A DNA stretch of 64,000 nt from Baylisascaris procyonis (GCA_037389465.1 JAZARR010000153.1:4511001-4575000); one strand, 5' to 3'; shown: positions 23,101 to 47,174, counted from the first letter of the stretch. Numbers and translations are program-made. The notes: a model not told the origin generated them from the letters alone.

Positions 23101-25697
23101 GTAAAACGAACTGAGTATGCAATACAAATGCGCTTATTAACAGTAAAGAGTAATCGATGGAACTGTCCGTGCGCCTTGATATATAGGTGTCACTTTATAA
23201 GGAACCAGTGCCGTAAGGTTGGAAAGAATTTCAGTGGGTGGGAAAAACAATCGCTGGAGCGGATGTTGAGGTGATTATATAATTGCCCTTCATTTCAGCT
23301 TGAAAGCAATCCTCCATTTTCTGCACAGCCATCTCTTAGGCCCCGTCATTTTTTCTTAATGGAACAACCAAGACAAAAGGCGGAAACATAATAATGAATA
23401 TCACAATACCATTGCCGATATCGTGGAAGCTCAAATATCATTTCGCCGGTGAATGCGCTAATTCATTAACGCGATAAATGTGTTGTGATTTTATAACGTA
23501 AATATTTCTCGCTTCTTTTCTCAATCACAATTCGCCATTATCAAGACGTGTTCTATTTAGCAAGTGAAAACTCTCACAAAGAAGTATCAAAGCATCTATC
23601 GCTAATCACTCATTTGCATGTTATCCTTCACGAAGCATATGGCCTATACGAATAGAATGCATTAAAACGATCCATTTCTTCGTAGGAATACTCTTCAATG
23701 TGAATGTTAGAGTTCGTTTCAACTTCATAGACCACAATGAAGTATGAGATCAGGGTACTTCAATATCGATGTATTTTTCCACAGTGGTAAAATATTTCAG
23801 CCCGTTTTTAATAAAATCGGAAAGAAATATTTCTCTTCACTTATAGCCCTTTGGATAACGATCGTAAATGTTTTTAAAATCTCGTCGGAAAGCGTAAGAA
23901 ACGAACCGCATTTTCGGATTTTGTTGATCACGAAAATGAAATCTATTTTCAGCACTCTGCAACGAATTCTCGCCGAATCATTGAGGGTGAGGGAAATTGT
24001 ATGAAGAGCGAACAGGAATGAATGAAGTGGTAGAATAATATCTATGAAATTCAGCACAAAATGTGCGTTCATCTGGGATTAACGACACGCTTGTGGCATT
24101 CAAATGAAGATTTGCCAAGCCGATAGCACTGTGCGGTGACACTGCGTCAATCAAGTCGTCGTTGTCGTCGTCATTGTGGTTTATTGGAGTGGTTGTTCGC
24201 ATGGCTGCTGACACCAATTATAGTAAGCTTGCATTTCTCTGCTATCTTGCAATATCCACAAAGATATTTGCTCAAATATCGGATTAAAGATTGGATCATG
24301 CTGCACTGAGATAATGCAATCATTGATTGTTGAATTATAGTAAAAACTGTCGTAGTTTTGAGGATGTTCGAGCGGACGGCTCAAGAACCATGTCGAATTA
24401 CTAAAATAGCTTTAGTTTGCTAGACACTTTTTTTCATTACCGCAAAAATAAAACTCTAAAACAACCACATGTGAAGAACGCAAAGGAAGTAAATTTTTCG
24501 CGGTGCTCGGAAAGCTGTGACAAGGAATGCAGCCTGAACTTCCAACGATCCACTTCGAGGCCCATTAAAGCGAAGATTAGCTCAGATTTCGGCTGCCCTG
24601 CAGCAGAGCTACCGTTCATTTCTGAGACTATGCTGCAGCCAAATTCCATTTAAACTCGTGACCAGAACTGAAATTTTCACTGCAGCAGAGGCCGAGAGTT
24701 TTATTTTCATAATTTCGACAGTACTGCCGTTGCAATGTATGAAAATGTGGGAACCCAAAATAAACGGTCTTACACATACTACAAATCCCTTCATAATTCT
24801 AATTTTCGGCGGGAAGAAACTTAATATGTATGACATAAAACTTAGTAAGAAACTTGACATGAAACTATCACAAAGATGAGGCAATAATTGTTTTTCTTTC
24901 GCCCAACGAACTCTACATAAGCAGGTTGTTCATATTCGATCTGTCTTAGAATTTAGCAGCAAATTTTAAGCATGCAACTAATTTGAAGTTTCTTCTGCTA
25001 GATGTAACATATAATCCACACATTTCTTATAAATGGACATGCCACAAATAGTTTGCGGTAGAATAATTGAAAAGCAGGTTGTACAGTTGCAAGGGAGACA
25101 AAGGTTTTCCGGCTCTTATAGGTCCACTTTCCCCGTATTTTCCGCTTTCTTTCTCTAGTCAAAAATTATGAGAGAAGGTGCAGTATGCGTCAGAGCCTGG
25201 TTTGTTATATTCCTAGATATGCTGCCGTCTAGATATGGAGAAATCCTAGTTCACTCAGAAGGAAATCCTATAAAATCTTAAAATTCGCCGCGTTTATATT
25301 TCACTAGAAAAAGAGCATCACCTGAAATGTGCTCACTTTCACCTTTGTACGTTAAATCGGGTTATTTTAATAGTTATTTGACTATTTACTGAAATGTATA
25401 GTCGTAATAATATAGAATCATTTGCACTCGATGGTTACCATACTATTAATTCAATAGATGCTAATAAAAAACTGAGTAATAGTAGTTGTGTCAGTGTTAA
25501 GCTCATTGCGATTAGCTGTTCCTATAGCTAAACAGCGTTCTCTTCGAGAATGCCGAATATTTGCATCTGCATCGATGGAGGCGTGTTAGTACGATTCATA
25601 TCGAATAAAAACCGTAAACTCAGTGCGAAATTATGACGCGCTTCATATTGCATAATTCCATTGCCATATTGTTATAACCGAGAGCGTCGTATTACAG
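14361..25697. other. About 11 kb with no supported gene
   Basis: Only short ORFs of chance size are seen on both strands. Noted within it: an A10T10 tract at 15686-15705, a locally GC-balanced stretch at 16630-16930 with open frames on both strands, a TA microsatellite at 17075-17104, a poly-A tract near 19100-19126, a TATA-like box at 21349 followed by a short spliceable frame, and a 31-codon frame after a strong acceptor at 23299. The first coding exon of the Rab4 gene probably lies in this region or at its right end, but I could not find it. Confidence 0.5.
17075..17104. repeat. TA dinucleotide microsatellite
   Basis: About 15 TA units in the gene-poor 14.4-25.7 kb region. Confidence 0.9.
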
Positions 25698-36413
<10,716 letters not shown>

Positions 36414-36729
36414 TTTAAAAGAAAGTGAAACGACGCCAAAGTTCATTGCTGGTCATTGCGTCCCTATCATGTGCCGAACAATCGGGTCAAGCTCATATGC
36501 TATCCTCGCCTATGAGCACAAACCCGTTTATTTAATAATTTGATCATATATTAGTGAGGATATATTTGCATATGTGAATATAATGGCATAGATTTTTGCG
36601 AGCTGTATAAATAGTAAATCTTCATGTCGAGAAAGAAGTTTATCGCACACTGTGTCCATTGCACATATCCGCATAACCGCAAATCAATATGGAATTTGAC
36701 GAGTTCAATTTGGCTAGAAAGGGAAAATT

Positions 36730-37098
36730 TTGCAGTGGAAGTTACAAAGCATTAGAAACGTTCGAAGCATGAAGCAAAATATAAGCATCCCTCATTCAAA
36801 CGAACTTTCCAAACAAGGTCCATTGAAGCATAATACTGCTTCGACAGTGAGCGCATCATTTTACCACCCAAATGTTCCCGCCTATAACGTTTATTTGCTC
36901 GTCAACAAGAACAGCAACATGGACATATCGTTTTCGCATACATTGTTTTGTCATGATACATCAACGCATCATGATTCGCGGCGCTCATTCAGCATGAGCC
37001 AATTTTTTGCTGCGCAGACTTCTCGAACAGTTTCAGCATTACGCGGATGTCATAATCCAATTCCAGGGTTGATTTATTTGCAATCTGATGCTACGTAG
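36730..37098 (+). other. 122-codon frame in the presumed Rab4 3' UTR
   Basis: The frame begins at a strong acceptor (TTTTGCAG before 36733) and ends at TAG 37096-37098, shortly before AATAAA. The product is rich in Ser, Asn and His, with no recognised motif. It does not join the last Rab4 exon in phase. It could be the last exon of another transcript or an ordinary 3' UTR with a chance frame. Confidence 0.2.
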
Positions 37099-37119
37099 TA
37101 GGAGACGGGCATGTAAGCA

Positions 37120-37125
37120 AATAAA
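37120..37125 (+). terminator. Candidate polyadenylation signal for the Rab4 gene
   Basis: This is the first AATAAA after the Rab4 stop (36413) that I see on the plus strand. If used, it gives a 3' UTR of about 0.7 kb containing a 122-codon frame that ends at 37098. Confidence 0.4.
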
Positions 37126-37812
37126 AGCTGAATTGCCTGTAATCGGTCTTCTGCAAAACATTTCTCGAGAAAATCCTTAATAATAAGCGGATACCACTCA
37201 AGTGACTTTGCCAATTAGGACAAGAGAGAGCGGCTTAAAAATACCTCTGTAAAATTAGTTGGACCTGTTTTTTCACGAACCGGTCATTTTATAGATATTA
37301 CATTCTTGTTGGTCGAGAAAATGCATTCAGAGAGCAGAAGCATTACCAACAAATCCAATTTTTCATTGCATTTTAATTAGCTATTTCAAATAGTTGAGTG
37401 GAACATTTGCTTGGTAGCAATGTCCAATCATAACACACTTTCATTAAAAGATGAAGGAAAGGAAATACACGTCATCTCTTCGTTTTCCAGTCATCGATTC
37501 CATTGGAGACTGCTGCAGGGAAGGGAGTTTTTCTCACCATACACGGCTCCGTTCGAAATGAGGACAGCAGAGTGAATAAATGAGCCTCGAACAATGCGCA
37601 GTTAGACCATCCAGACTTTCTTAGGAATTTGTCTCGTTTTTTTTTCTTTCTGGCTTGTGGCTAAATCTTCATAGCATTTCAATGACCTAATTTTTCTAAA
37701 GCTTATCGGTTTGTTCATAAACACTCATATTGTCATGTTTTGGGATATTTTGATTTAATTATGAAATATCACACACGATAAAGCAAAAATGCAAAAGAAC
37801 GGAAAAAAACTC

Positions 37813-37818
37813 TTTATT
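37813..37818 (-). terminator. Polyadenylation signal for the cysteine-rich candidate
   Basis: TTTATT on the plus strand reads AATAAA on the minus strand, about 60 bases beyond the stop at 37877. Confidence 0.4.
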
Positions 37819-37876
37819 GTAATATTACGTTTAGTGATACATAATAAATGATGAAATGAATAGTTGTATTGCGATA

Positions 37877-38243
37877 TTAAAGGTCAGTTGAAATTTGTGT
37901 TACAATATTTTCACAACATTTCTTCACACCTTCATCGCAACGTTTCTTTTCGCTTATAGCGTCACGACAAAATTCCTCCATAACAACGCAAATCTTTGTC
38001 CTATCGAAGCATCTGCAATTAATTTCATCAAATATTGTTTGCCATGGAATATTGATGTAGGATCAATGCGCACACCTTGCTAAGATTGTGCATATATTCC
38101 TCACTAAGTGATAGGAAGAATGGATGCTTAAGCTAGGGATATTATCACTCAGATAGCGTATTTCCATCGGATTAGAACTTCTCCGCTCACTCTGCACTCT
38201 AAAGCATAGCTGGATAATATTAATCTCTGACTTAACTAAAATA
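37877..38243 (-). CDS. Candidate cysteine-rich protein, C-terminal exons
   Basis: The terminal minus-strand exon 38012-37877 follows TTGCAG and encodes 44 residues with six cysteines: a CFDRTKICVV start, then FC, a lone Cys, then KKCCEN near the end. The preceding exon ends at 38076 with a GTGTGC donor; the two join in phase 2 across a 63-base intron. The upstream frame is open to about 38243, next to TTTTAG. A minus-strand AATAAA (37813-37818) lies about 60 bases after the stop. The cysteine spacing (C-x6-C-x6-C-x9-C-x6-CC) recalls small secreted nematode domains but matches none I can name. No signal peptide exon was found upstream. Confidence 0.35.
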
Positions 38244-41200
38244 ACAGAATATAACGAAACACTTCAACGAATAAGGACAAAAAATTATTGTAAATACGAT
38301 TATATTCCTTTTGAAAGACCACTATTGATATACATTGCTGAACGCTGATTTTTTTCACTTTTTGAGCATAATTCGTTTATATTTTTCCGCGTTGAATAAA
38401 TTGTTTAATTTCAGTACTTTTCACTCGCATTGTTTCAATGCAGCATTCTCTAAGAGGTATAGCAGTCTCTACGCACATTAATAAGGCTATAAATTTGATC
38501 ACATCCCAACGTCATCAAGTCTTTTCATTCCACTATCACAAATAAGATAAGCTGTTGGGATCTTAATCGCACTAAAACAGTCTTCATGGATATAATTCAG
38601 TCAATCAGGAATAATAAGGTGAAATTAAGTTGTGTTCGGTTTCCTTGCTATCAAGACACAGAGATGGTGTAAATGAAAGGTTTCTTTCATTCTAGAGGCA
38701 GAAAACGCAATCTGTCTTTTAATACGCTGCATCTTGCATGCATATTAACTTCTGTCTTCTATTCTATATTTAGCATGGGCATGCAAACCAGCGCAGCATT
38801 GGTGGCAAAATTTATTGGGTAAGATTAAAACTATTAGTATATCCTCGGCAAACCCAATACCCTTAACCCTCACCTTGTTGCACACTTTTTATTTGGACTT
38901 GAATGTGCTAAAGAAATTGTCATTTGACTCTTTTTAGATATCGGGGATATCGGGTGGTATTATCTGGACGTTAACTTTAGTTTGGTAATCGCAAAGCGAT
39001 TAGTTCTGCACCCCGTGAAGTATAGTTGTTCTGACGGATCGATCTTCTTTCAGTCAATATATTTTCTCGTGGATCATGGAACATGGATGACAGAAGTTGC
39101 GTAGGCGGGCACGCGCGACGTCACAGCTGAGCCTAAGTGACAATTGACTGCCACGAATGGAGTGGAAGCGGTGATCGTTTTTTTACACTGCTTTAGTATA
39201 AGTTGCGACAAGGTGTTTTGTTGTTGCTTTCATATGTTTATGCAATCGCTTGCTGTAATCCATTGTCAACGCCGCAGCCGAATATAACTTACAATGAGCC
39301 AAGCTCGTCGCATTTGGTTGCATTGAGAGTGCCGCTTAAATTGCATTTGTCAATCAGACGCCAGCAAACAACCTTTCGTTGATGAGGCCCTGAAAATTGA
39401 AATAAATTGCTCTTTGCTTTCCTATAAAAAATCACTTTGCTATTTACACACTGCTTTATTTGCAGTTCTTCAAAATACCATTGAGATCGACGGCGTCAAG
39501 AATCCGAGAGAAAAATATGCTACACATTTTAATAGAAAGTGCGGCTACATGAACGAAGGGCTCTTCTGAACGTTTTTAAATTGGAAAATAAGTTTTGAAA
39601 AGTTTCGATGAGAAAGTAATCGTGAAAGTCCGCGAGTGTGGAATTCACCAGTTTCAAGGGTAAACTAAGAAAGTCTCCTCTTAGTAGTATACGCAATTAA
39701 ATTTCATAGGAACATAGCAAAATCAACAAGGAGGAAACTGGAACTGGATATCTGCGACTGATTTTGGCACGGAAGTACCGAACCTTCGAAGAATCCTAGA
39801 TTCCCAGCTTCTGAACATTTTGAGAGTTCAGCAATGCACATAAGTGTAAATTTCCCTGGTGCCAGTATCCGTGTGCGTGGAGAAATTGCCAGTTGAAATT
39901 TCTTTTTCAATTACCGAGCAATAAGTCTTAAAGAACATTTTATTTCTGTCGTCGAACCGATAATGAGAAACTGGAAAACGTCAATATCTTCGAGCGAAAC
40001 GAAAAGTTTTTGGAGAAAATTTCGGAGTGATTGTTCAGTGAAAAATTTTCTGAATTTATATTGTTTCATCACAGGTAATTGGAAATTTCATTTGCATTGT
40101 CATGTTGAGAAATAACCTCGTCGATAGAAACAGCTTCAGAAGAAGAATTTCTCAATTTATTTGTTTCAAAATTATCCAGCAACTTCTTCGCAAAACATAG
40201 AAAGAGTTAATGTACCTGAGAGAATCGCATTATTTGCAGCCACTTGTGATGGCTTCAGACGTGTGACGAGTGCGAAAATTGTTATAATAAACTCGACGAG
40301 AATCTCTTTCTTCATGTTTTCTAAAGAAGAGAGAAATGTACAATCTATATGCCTATATCGCCAATAACATTTGAGAAATGTTTCAGCTGTTGTTGCATAT
40401 TTGTGGAGAATGTTCTGTGATGCTAGCCACTGCGATGTTTACAAATGGTTACTAGTTTAAAAGGAGCAATAGAGGAGGAAAAGATGTTGTGATGCCAAAA
40501 ATGGAAAGGTACAATCGAATTTCTAATGCACTCTTCCAGTTCGCTGCTTGTGATCCACTCCTCTATTTTGCAAGCCAAAACTTATGCATTTTCCTATCTT
40601 GGTTTGGAGGCAAAAAGTAGAGATTTATTTCTTTTGCCGCTTCTTCTAATCATCATATTTTAAGCACTTTTGCAGGCTTATTTCGCAAACCTATCTCTCT
40701 TCGACTGTTTCAATTCGAGAAGCATTCTTAACTTTGAGCTAAGAAATTAGAGTATAAAGCACACCATATAATCACCTCCCATTCATGCACCGTGCTGAAA
40801 TATCAATCTTCAAAAGGACCTACAAACACTAGAATGTGCGAAGAAATTTGCATGCATTTTACATGAGCCATACCAATACAAAGGAATTTCATGAATAGTA
40901 GTGTAAGTTAAAAACAGAGTGATTGTTTTGCATATTTTATTTTTCACTGATAACTTGGGAAGGTGGCTGATGAAAGCCGAATATGGAGGTGATATCCTTA
41001 CAACTCCATTTGCACAGCTCTCATCTGCTTCGAGCGGCCTAAGACTTGTGGAGAATATGATGTAGAAAAGATGAGCGGAAATAATATTTTTGAAAATGCA
41101 CTTTAAAAAATGTCGAGTTATCAGTTATGTAGAGCCAAAACGTTATGAACATGTCGAGAGATCACGTAATAAAAAGCAAAATTTGAGCAACGACTGTACT

Positions 41201-41675
41201 TAGAAGGGACGACTGCTTTTGCGTTTCTGCTAGAACCATTTTTGATTTTAGTTGAGAGTTGTTACATACCATGAGCACTGAGGCTAAGTAGAACTTCCGA
41301 AGCATGGAACATAAGTCCGCTTATCTTGCGATATGGTTTTCGTTGATGTGGCTAAGTCACGGACTAATACAACCGGCAGCAATGATACGAAATCAAAAAG
41401 AGACATAAAAGGGTGATTAGGACGCCAAATGAGAGCAGAGAAGGAGGGGAAGAGGTAATTCCACTCCTTGAAAATCGCAAAAGATAACTACTTAGAACAC
41501 AGATATTATGAAAGGCAACTTTTGTTGCGTACTGAAGTATTGCCACAATGAACCTACGCAGCGCTTCAAAGAAAATGATAAAATTCTTATTAGGAACGGA
41601 GCTATGACTGGCTTACCTATGAGGAGAATAACAGCTCTCTGAAGGGATAAAGTGGAACTGAACGGGAAACCTCAG
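38244..41675. other. No supported gene
   Basis: AT-rich sequence with short ORFs on both strands. A short frame follows a strong acceptor (TCTTTCAG) near 39053, and a protein-like frame lies on the opposite strand. Neither can be connected to a gene. Confidence 0.4.
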
Positions 41676-42453
41676 CGAAAGAAACTAGCGGAAAACGAAA
41701 TGTATGCAACATCCAGACTTGCTGCCAACCTTCACAAGTTGCCGGTGAGGAATTTCTGATGAGAATGGCAGCTCTATTGAAAAAGTGGCCATGAATGCAT
41801 TGGATCTCACGAATTCCAAGAACAATGTTGTCATAACGACAACACAGCAATAATCACATTCGCAAGCAAGCAACAGCTTTGGCATTCAAAAATCCAAAAA
41901 TTGAAGACCTCCGTCCAAAAGTTGAGGGCCCCAAATTTCGAAACTGCCTTCAACGGGATTCGGGTGTTCGGAAATAACATAATCACAGAACTTTGACTAA
42001 TATGTAATTCTACGGCCCCTGGAGCTCTGAATCGCAAGTTGGATGAGAGTGATCACGAGAAGGCTGGTTCCAAAAATCCAAAACTTCAAAAAACAATGAC
42101 TCTAGAATTTCAGAGGCCCGAAACAAAATTTTCTAGGACTTAGTACTAATGAGCATTCATGCGTTCTAGATGAATATTTACAGCCAGGGTTAACGAAGAG
42201 AACCCACCCACCACTTCTACTACCTTCCTCTTATGGATCAAACCGGTCTCCCGTTACAAGCTCTATGTCTGACACCACCTCATCATCACAGTCACCATCA
42301 ATAAGTCTGAAGTCCTTGAATAAATCGATTAAGAACTCGATACCGACATCGAAGCGATCAAATGGCTTTTATAAAGCTTTCGAGCATAATAGCTTATATC
42401 CGTGTGCCAACGTAGTCAATTCGCTAATGGTTCAAAAAGTGCAACTTTACTAG
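41676..42453 (+). CDS. Candidate gene fragment with a serine-rich exon
   Basis: Exon 41676-41744 (follows CCTCAG, ends at a strong GTGAGG donor) reads RKKLAENEMYATSRLAANLH and joins in phase 0 to an exon starting at 42184 after TTTACAG. The second exon is rich in Ser, Thr, Pro and Lys (SMSDTTSSSQSPSIS, then KSIKNSIPTSKRSNGF) and stays open to TAG 42453. It more likely ends at one of several weak donors from 42409 on. A further exon may start at 43277 (RLPTEKTSIEPAKLF). The product looks disordered and basic. No family recognised; start and end are unknown. Confidence 0.3.
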
Positions 42454-42701
42454 TCTTGTTTCGTCACAATTACAGCGCTAATGGCGATGATTATAATGCG
42501 CTTAAAAATTCAATGAAGACGGTTGAAAGGTGAAAATGCATGTTCCGCAATCATTTATCACGAATCGCATAGTGATTAATATCTGTATTTCGATGCTGCA
42601 ATTTATGGGCCTATATCGCAACTGATTTGCATGTCGAAATTCTTTCAACTTCATATTTCTGCACAACGTTATATCGCAGGGGAGTGGAAAATGTCATGTT
42701 T

Positions 42702-43289
42702 TCAATATGCTTTACGCAAAAAACCATCTAACAGAGAAAAAAGATCGTTTAATATCTTATCGAGGAAATTTACAACACATCGGGGCACATATACGCCTTC
42801 AGCCAACGAAAAAAGCAGGTTCCGAACGAAGCAAAACACCTCGAGCTTGTAACGAAGTAACCAGACGAGGAAAAATAGAGACCTAGAGAAACGAAAAGTA
42901 GAATCCTGCTCAAATAAAAGCCATCGCTTTCGGGAGCCCAATAAGAGGCTATCTTCTCCTGTCCTTCCTTTCTGTTCTTTTTCATCTCTGTGGCTTCGGT
43001 AAAGGAAACTTGCTAGGACAGTACTCGTCTGCATTTCACCCGCAGCCTTGGCTTCGTTGTTACTGTCATTTTTACCGCAAACAGTGAAGCTCCTCGAGTA
43101 CTCCGCGCCCTTCGCACCTCTGTCCCGCATCACTGCCGCAAGGCTCTCCCTACTTGTAATGGATGTCATTGGCCATATCGCATAATGGGGCCCATGTTCA
43201 CGAGGCTCCTTTCCTGAGCAAATTCTTAATTCATCGCATAAGGACTGCGTTGTGATGGTATGTGTGTGTTTCAGGTGCTCGATTGCCAA
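42702..43289 (-). other. 195-codon minus-strand open frame
   Basis: This is the longest uninterrupted ATG frame in the window. The first half is polar and charged; the second half has a hydrophobic stretch (FSRSLFFLVWLL) that could be a membrane segment. The frame lies in a stretch richer in G and C than its surroundings, which lowers the stop density. It overlaps the 3' side of the candidate plus-strand gene, so at most one of the two is likely real. No homology recognised. Confidence 0.25.
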
Positions 43290-45409
43290 CAGAGAAAACT
43301 AGCATTGAGCCTGCCAAGTTGTTTAATCTATCTTATGCAGTGATTTCGCATATTCTTTAAGACTTCATTCATTAAAAACCTTGCCCAATTCTTTATTCAA
43401 AGAACAAATTTGCATATTCAGCAAAGTGCCAATTCGGCAGTCGTTCACTTAGCCATCGGTCATATTGGTTTAGTTCCCTTCGCTTTGTTCATGTTCGGCC
43501 TTAATTTCTCAGCTAATCAAGCAACGAGATTTTTTGCAAGACTCGCACTTTGCAAGACTCGCACTCATTAGTGCGCATATTTGATGTATACATGCTTTGT
43601 GAAACGCCCGCATTTAGCAGCCTTATGAACAACAATCGCACTTCCTCCACAGCAACGTCATGCAGTAGCAATTTTGGCAACTTAGCTCCTTTTTATTTCC
43701 ATATCCCTAGCGATCCTCTCCTTTCGCTTCCTTCATTGCGGTACAAGTGAAGACTGTTAGTTCACGTAGTGTTTCCTAAATGTTTAAATGATAGGTAATG
43801 GAAACGATGAAAACAACGCATAAGTTCGCAATATTGAACCCAATGCGCAGCGTTTAACATACATTTCAAACAACCAAAAACTGAGCAAGTCGTACGAACG
43901 CATCTGAGGAATTCCAACTATATAAACGAGCGCCTCGAAGGCATGAAGATCATCCGCACAGCAGCAAAGCTTTCAGCACAAAGCCTTCGCTCTTAGCTTT
44001 TTGCACTCTTAGTTGGAAAGCTTACGATCAATCGTCTTTATAGCGGATAGAATTGATTGCTTTCGTTTGAAAAATTAGTTTGTTTGAAATGTAAATGAAA
44101 TCGTAATCTTCCATGAACAAACTTTTCAAAAGAATATTGCAAAAGGTTACCACTAATCGAATTACGTGATGGGGAATACAATATTCACTTTATTAACTCA
44201 TTGCAAAATATTTCCTCATTGATTTAAAGTTCATAAATTTTCTGAAATACCAATGAATTAGTGCATAATTCGTTTGTACAAATGAAGTGTTCGCACTATG
44301 AAATCCTTTTAGTTTTCCTCAAATTTGGAAACTTCGAGAATCTGCAGAAAGAGTTCCAACATTGCAACTAATTGAACTGTGTTATCGCATGAATTGCGTT
44401 TCTTCACAATTCGCGACTTCTTTATCACGCACTTCTCTTGCAAAATTTATAATTGCAACGGGTTCTTGAGAATGTTGTAAGTGATGCATGTATGTCTATG
44501 TGCCTGTCCAACTCTTGCAATAGAGTGATCGCCGTGGCTAAAATCGCCTTCTTGAATATATTAGAGACAACGATATTGCCTCTACCATCTTAGATGGTGG
44601 TCCATGACCTTCGAAAGCACTTGTGGGCATCTAAATGCAAGAAATAATTGACATGCATATCATAGCGATTGGATTTTCATTTTAACTCAATGAGACAAAG
44701 ATAAATAAAAAAGGTTTTCCATGGAAGGATTATGTAAGCGGTGGGATCAATTAAAATATGAAGACATGTGTCGTTTTTAATCGATAATCCTGGAAACCCA
44801 CTGACAAGGTGAATGGAATGTGAAAGCGCATATTATACCACTTATTTTGCGCACTTTTTTCTTTTACATAGTAAATGAAGAGCTATTCATGCGTTCATCT
44901 AATGCATGGATGCAAAAGACGACATGTAATAATATATCGCTTAGCATATACTTTCTTATTCAACCTTTTGGCACCATTAGAAATAAAGGCAAGTATATAA
45001 GCACTATACCAGATGTCTTATTTCGCGATATTTGGCATTCTACGACGTTCGCTCAGCCAAGTAGACAATGCCTGTTTCTTTGCATCGCTCCGTGATGCTG
45101 TAGCAACTTTTCTCAAATTTTATTAGAATATTATGTCGGCCGTTTGCTCCTGCATCTATTTCGCACTTTCTGTTCAAGTTATATTTGACAGATTCTAAGA
45201 TAAAAGAATTAAGCAGCTTGATAGATTCACTTCTTGAAGCAATAAAACTGGAGAGGCCAAAACTCGAAATTTGAGGGAGCAAAGTTTTTCAAAATGCTCC
45301 AATTTTTTTTACGGTGAGCGCAAGAATGAGCTAATCAGAGAAGGTATCGTGAGGACAATGGCATTTTTTGCAGTGTATTCGGATGCATTAAGAAAATTTC
45401 ATTCATCGC

Positions 45410-45660
45410 TCTTTATTGGTTATTACGCGATCGGGTTTCAGATGGCTGAGGCCAGATCCTTTAGCCCAGTTCTACCGAGCTACCCCGACTAACACGAGCA
45501 CAGGAATTGCTGCAGCAGAGCAAGTCCGGACCCACCTCCTAAGTGGAACAAGGATGGGTCGACTCGTTAGCACCAGAGGGGGAAAAAACGAGCCAATGTC
45601 CTAACGTTCGGGTTACCCAACCACTTCATCTAAGCGGAAGCGGAATCGATATGAAAGGAC
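45410..45660. repeat. GC-rich island, possibly transposon- or SINE-derived
   Basis: About 250 bases clearly richer in G and C than the surroundings, flanked on the right by a TA microsatellite. The reverse strand contains GGGGTAGCTCGGTAGAAC, which resembles the 5' part and A box of a tRNA. No convincing B box lies at the usual distance on that strand. The plus strand has a 62-codon frame through it. It may be a mobile element fragment or an isolated exon. Confidence 0.25.
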
Positions 45661-45831
45661 ATTTATTGGCAATGAATACACCGCTGATTAAAGTGAATAA
45701 TTAAGTGAACGGGAAAATCTGACACCAGCACCTTCAATGAGGTGAATTACTTCCTCAATTCAAGGATCAAGAAAATTTTTTCAGAGGCACATTTGTTACA
45801 AATTCAGGCATATTATTTATTACATATGCAT

Positions 45832-45833
<2 letters not shown>

Positions 45834-45894
<61 letters not shown>
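45834..45894. repeat. TA dinucleotide microsatellite
   Basis: About 30 TA units, beside the GC-rich island at 45410-45660. Confidence 0.95.
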
Positions 45895-45897
<3 letters not shown>

Positions 45898-47174
45898 TTC
45901 CACTAGTATCATCATCACATTTGAAATTTCACAGCTTTTCCTGTAAAAACTGACGACTTGTCGCGAAACGGTGCTAATCGGCACTTTGCACTAGTATTTC
46001 GATAAATTCGTTATGGGCCTCTTTCCAATAGCTACATGAAATAACGTCTTATCGAGTTCCAACACTAAATATACCACCACCTCATTTCAAGGTTGCCCTT
46101 TTCTGCGCTTCTTTCGAATCTCAAAGGCGCATTATGACACGTCTCAGTTTGTCCTTTTAAAATGCTGTGGCCCAAAAAGAGTCTAGTCATCGAAGAACCT
46201 TAAAAGGTTGTAGGCATGATTTTTATCTTCGGCTTATAATTGCTTAGCTCATTGTTTAGAGAGCATTTGTTGTAAGGGTTCCACCTATCGTACCACGAAT
46301 GACGATAGCGTCCTTATCAGCATGTTATTACAAATTGTTATCGTTGTTGTGGTCAATATGCCTTCGTTGCATCGATTTTTGTCACAGTTGTTATTTCATC
46401 GTTGAAATACTTCCTGCTGGTCAGGATTTTACTGCATTCGGTGAAGTTCCTCTCATTTTCTGCTACTTTTTTTGCAATAACTTCTTTGCCTTTGTTTATC
46501 TTGCGTGGCTCCCAAGTCAGCTGCACACTATGTAGCTTTGAATGATTGCTGTAATTTCCTCCAATAATCACACTCTTTTTTCAAGAACAATTTCAAGAGA
46601 GTGTCATTGAACTACTTCTTTTGCATCCTTCTTTCCTCTCTCTGTACACTGTTGAAAGCTCCTCCAGCGAATTGGTAAAGGACGGTTTTTGGAAGTTTAG
46701 GTCGTCTGGTTTCGTAGAAACAATACTCCTAGCTTCTTTTGGCCATCAGAATGCATCCATAATATTATTTTTCTTCCAGTGAAATACCATCTCCTCTCAC
46801 CAGCAACTTTAAAGATTTTAAACAATCATCATTTGAGAGGTTATTTTTGCTCCGAAGGGAACTCGAATTCATACCACATCAATGATCGTCGATAATGCAT
46901 TGGAAAGCACTTTCTGAAAATATTAAAAATAGCCGTATGCTACTTTCTAAAAATAGTCGTGCCAAAGCAGCAGGTTAGCACGTTTATAGTACGATCAATT
47001 CATGATAACAGAGCGGTGATAACAAAATGAATAGACTGAAATTAAAAAAAGGAAAAAGAATATCAACTATCACAACGAGATAACAGTGGAGCGAGGAAAC
47101 AGGAAAATAAGTAAAAACAAATAATGCCAGTATTTACAAGACGTAGAAAGAAACCCATTGCGAAATGAACAAAT

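Larger units (their letters stand above)
43290..47174. other. No supported gene; TATA-like box, microsatellite and GC-rich island
   Basis: Contains a tandem duplication of about 15 bases near 43534-43565, a TATATAAA at 43919, a long TA microsatellite at 45834-45894 and a GC-rich stretch at 45410-45660 (separate entry). A charged 72-codon minus-strand frame at 46353-46571 is the most protein-like ORF, but it has no clear splice context. Confidence 0.4.

Noticed and set aside
23230..23391. Two short exons ending at TAA 23391
   Set aside because: The implied intron is only 28 bases, and the frames are of a length expected by chance after random TTTCAG sites.
43919..43996. TATA box with a 17-codon ORF
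   Set aside because: The ATG would lie at or before the expected transcription start, and no downstream exon was found.
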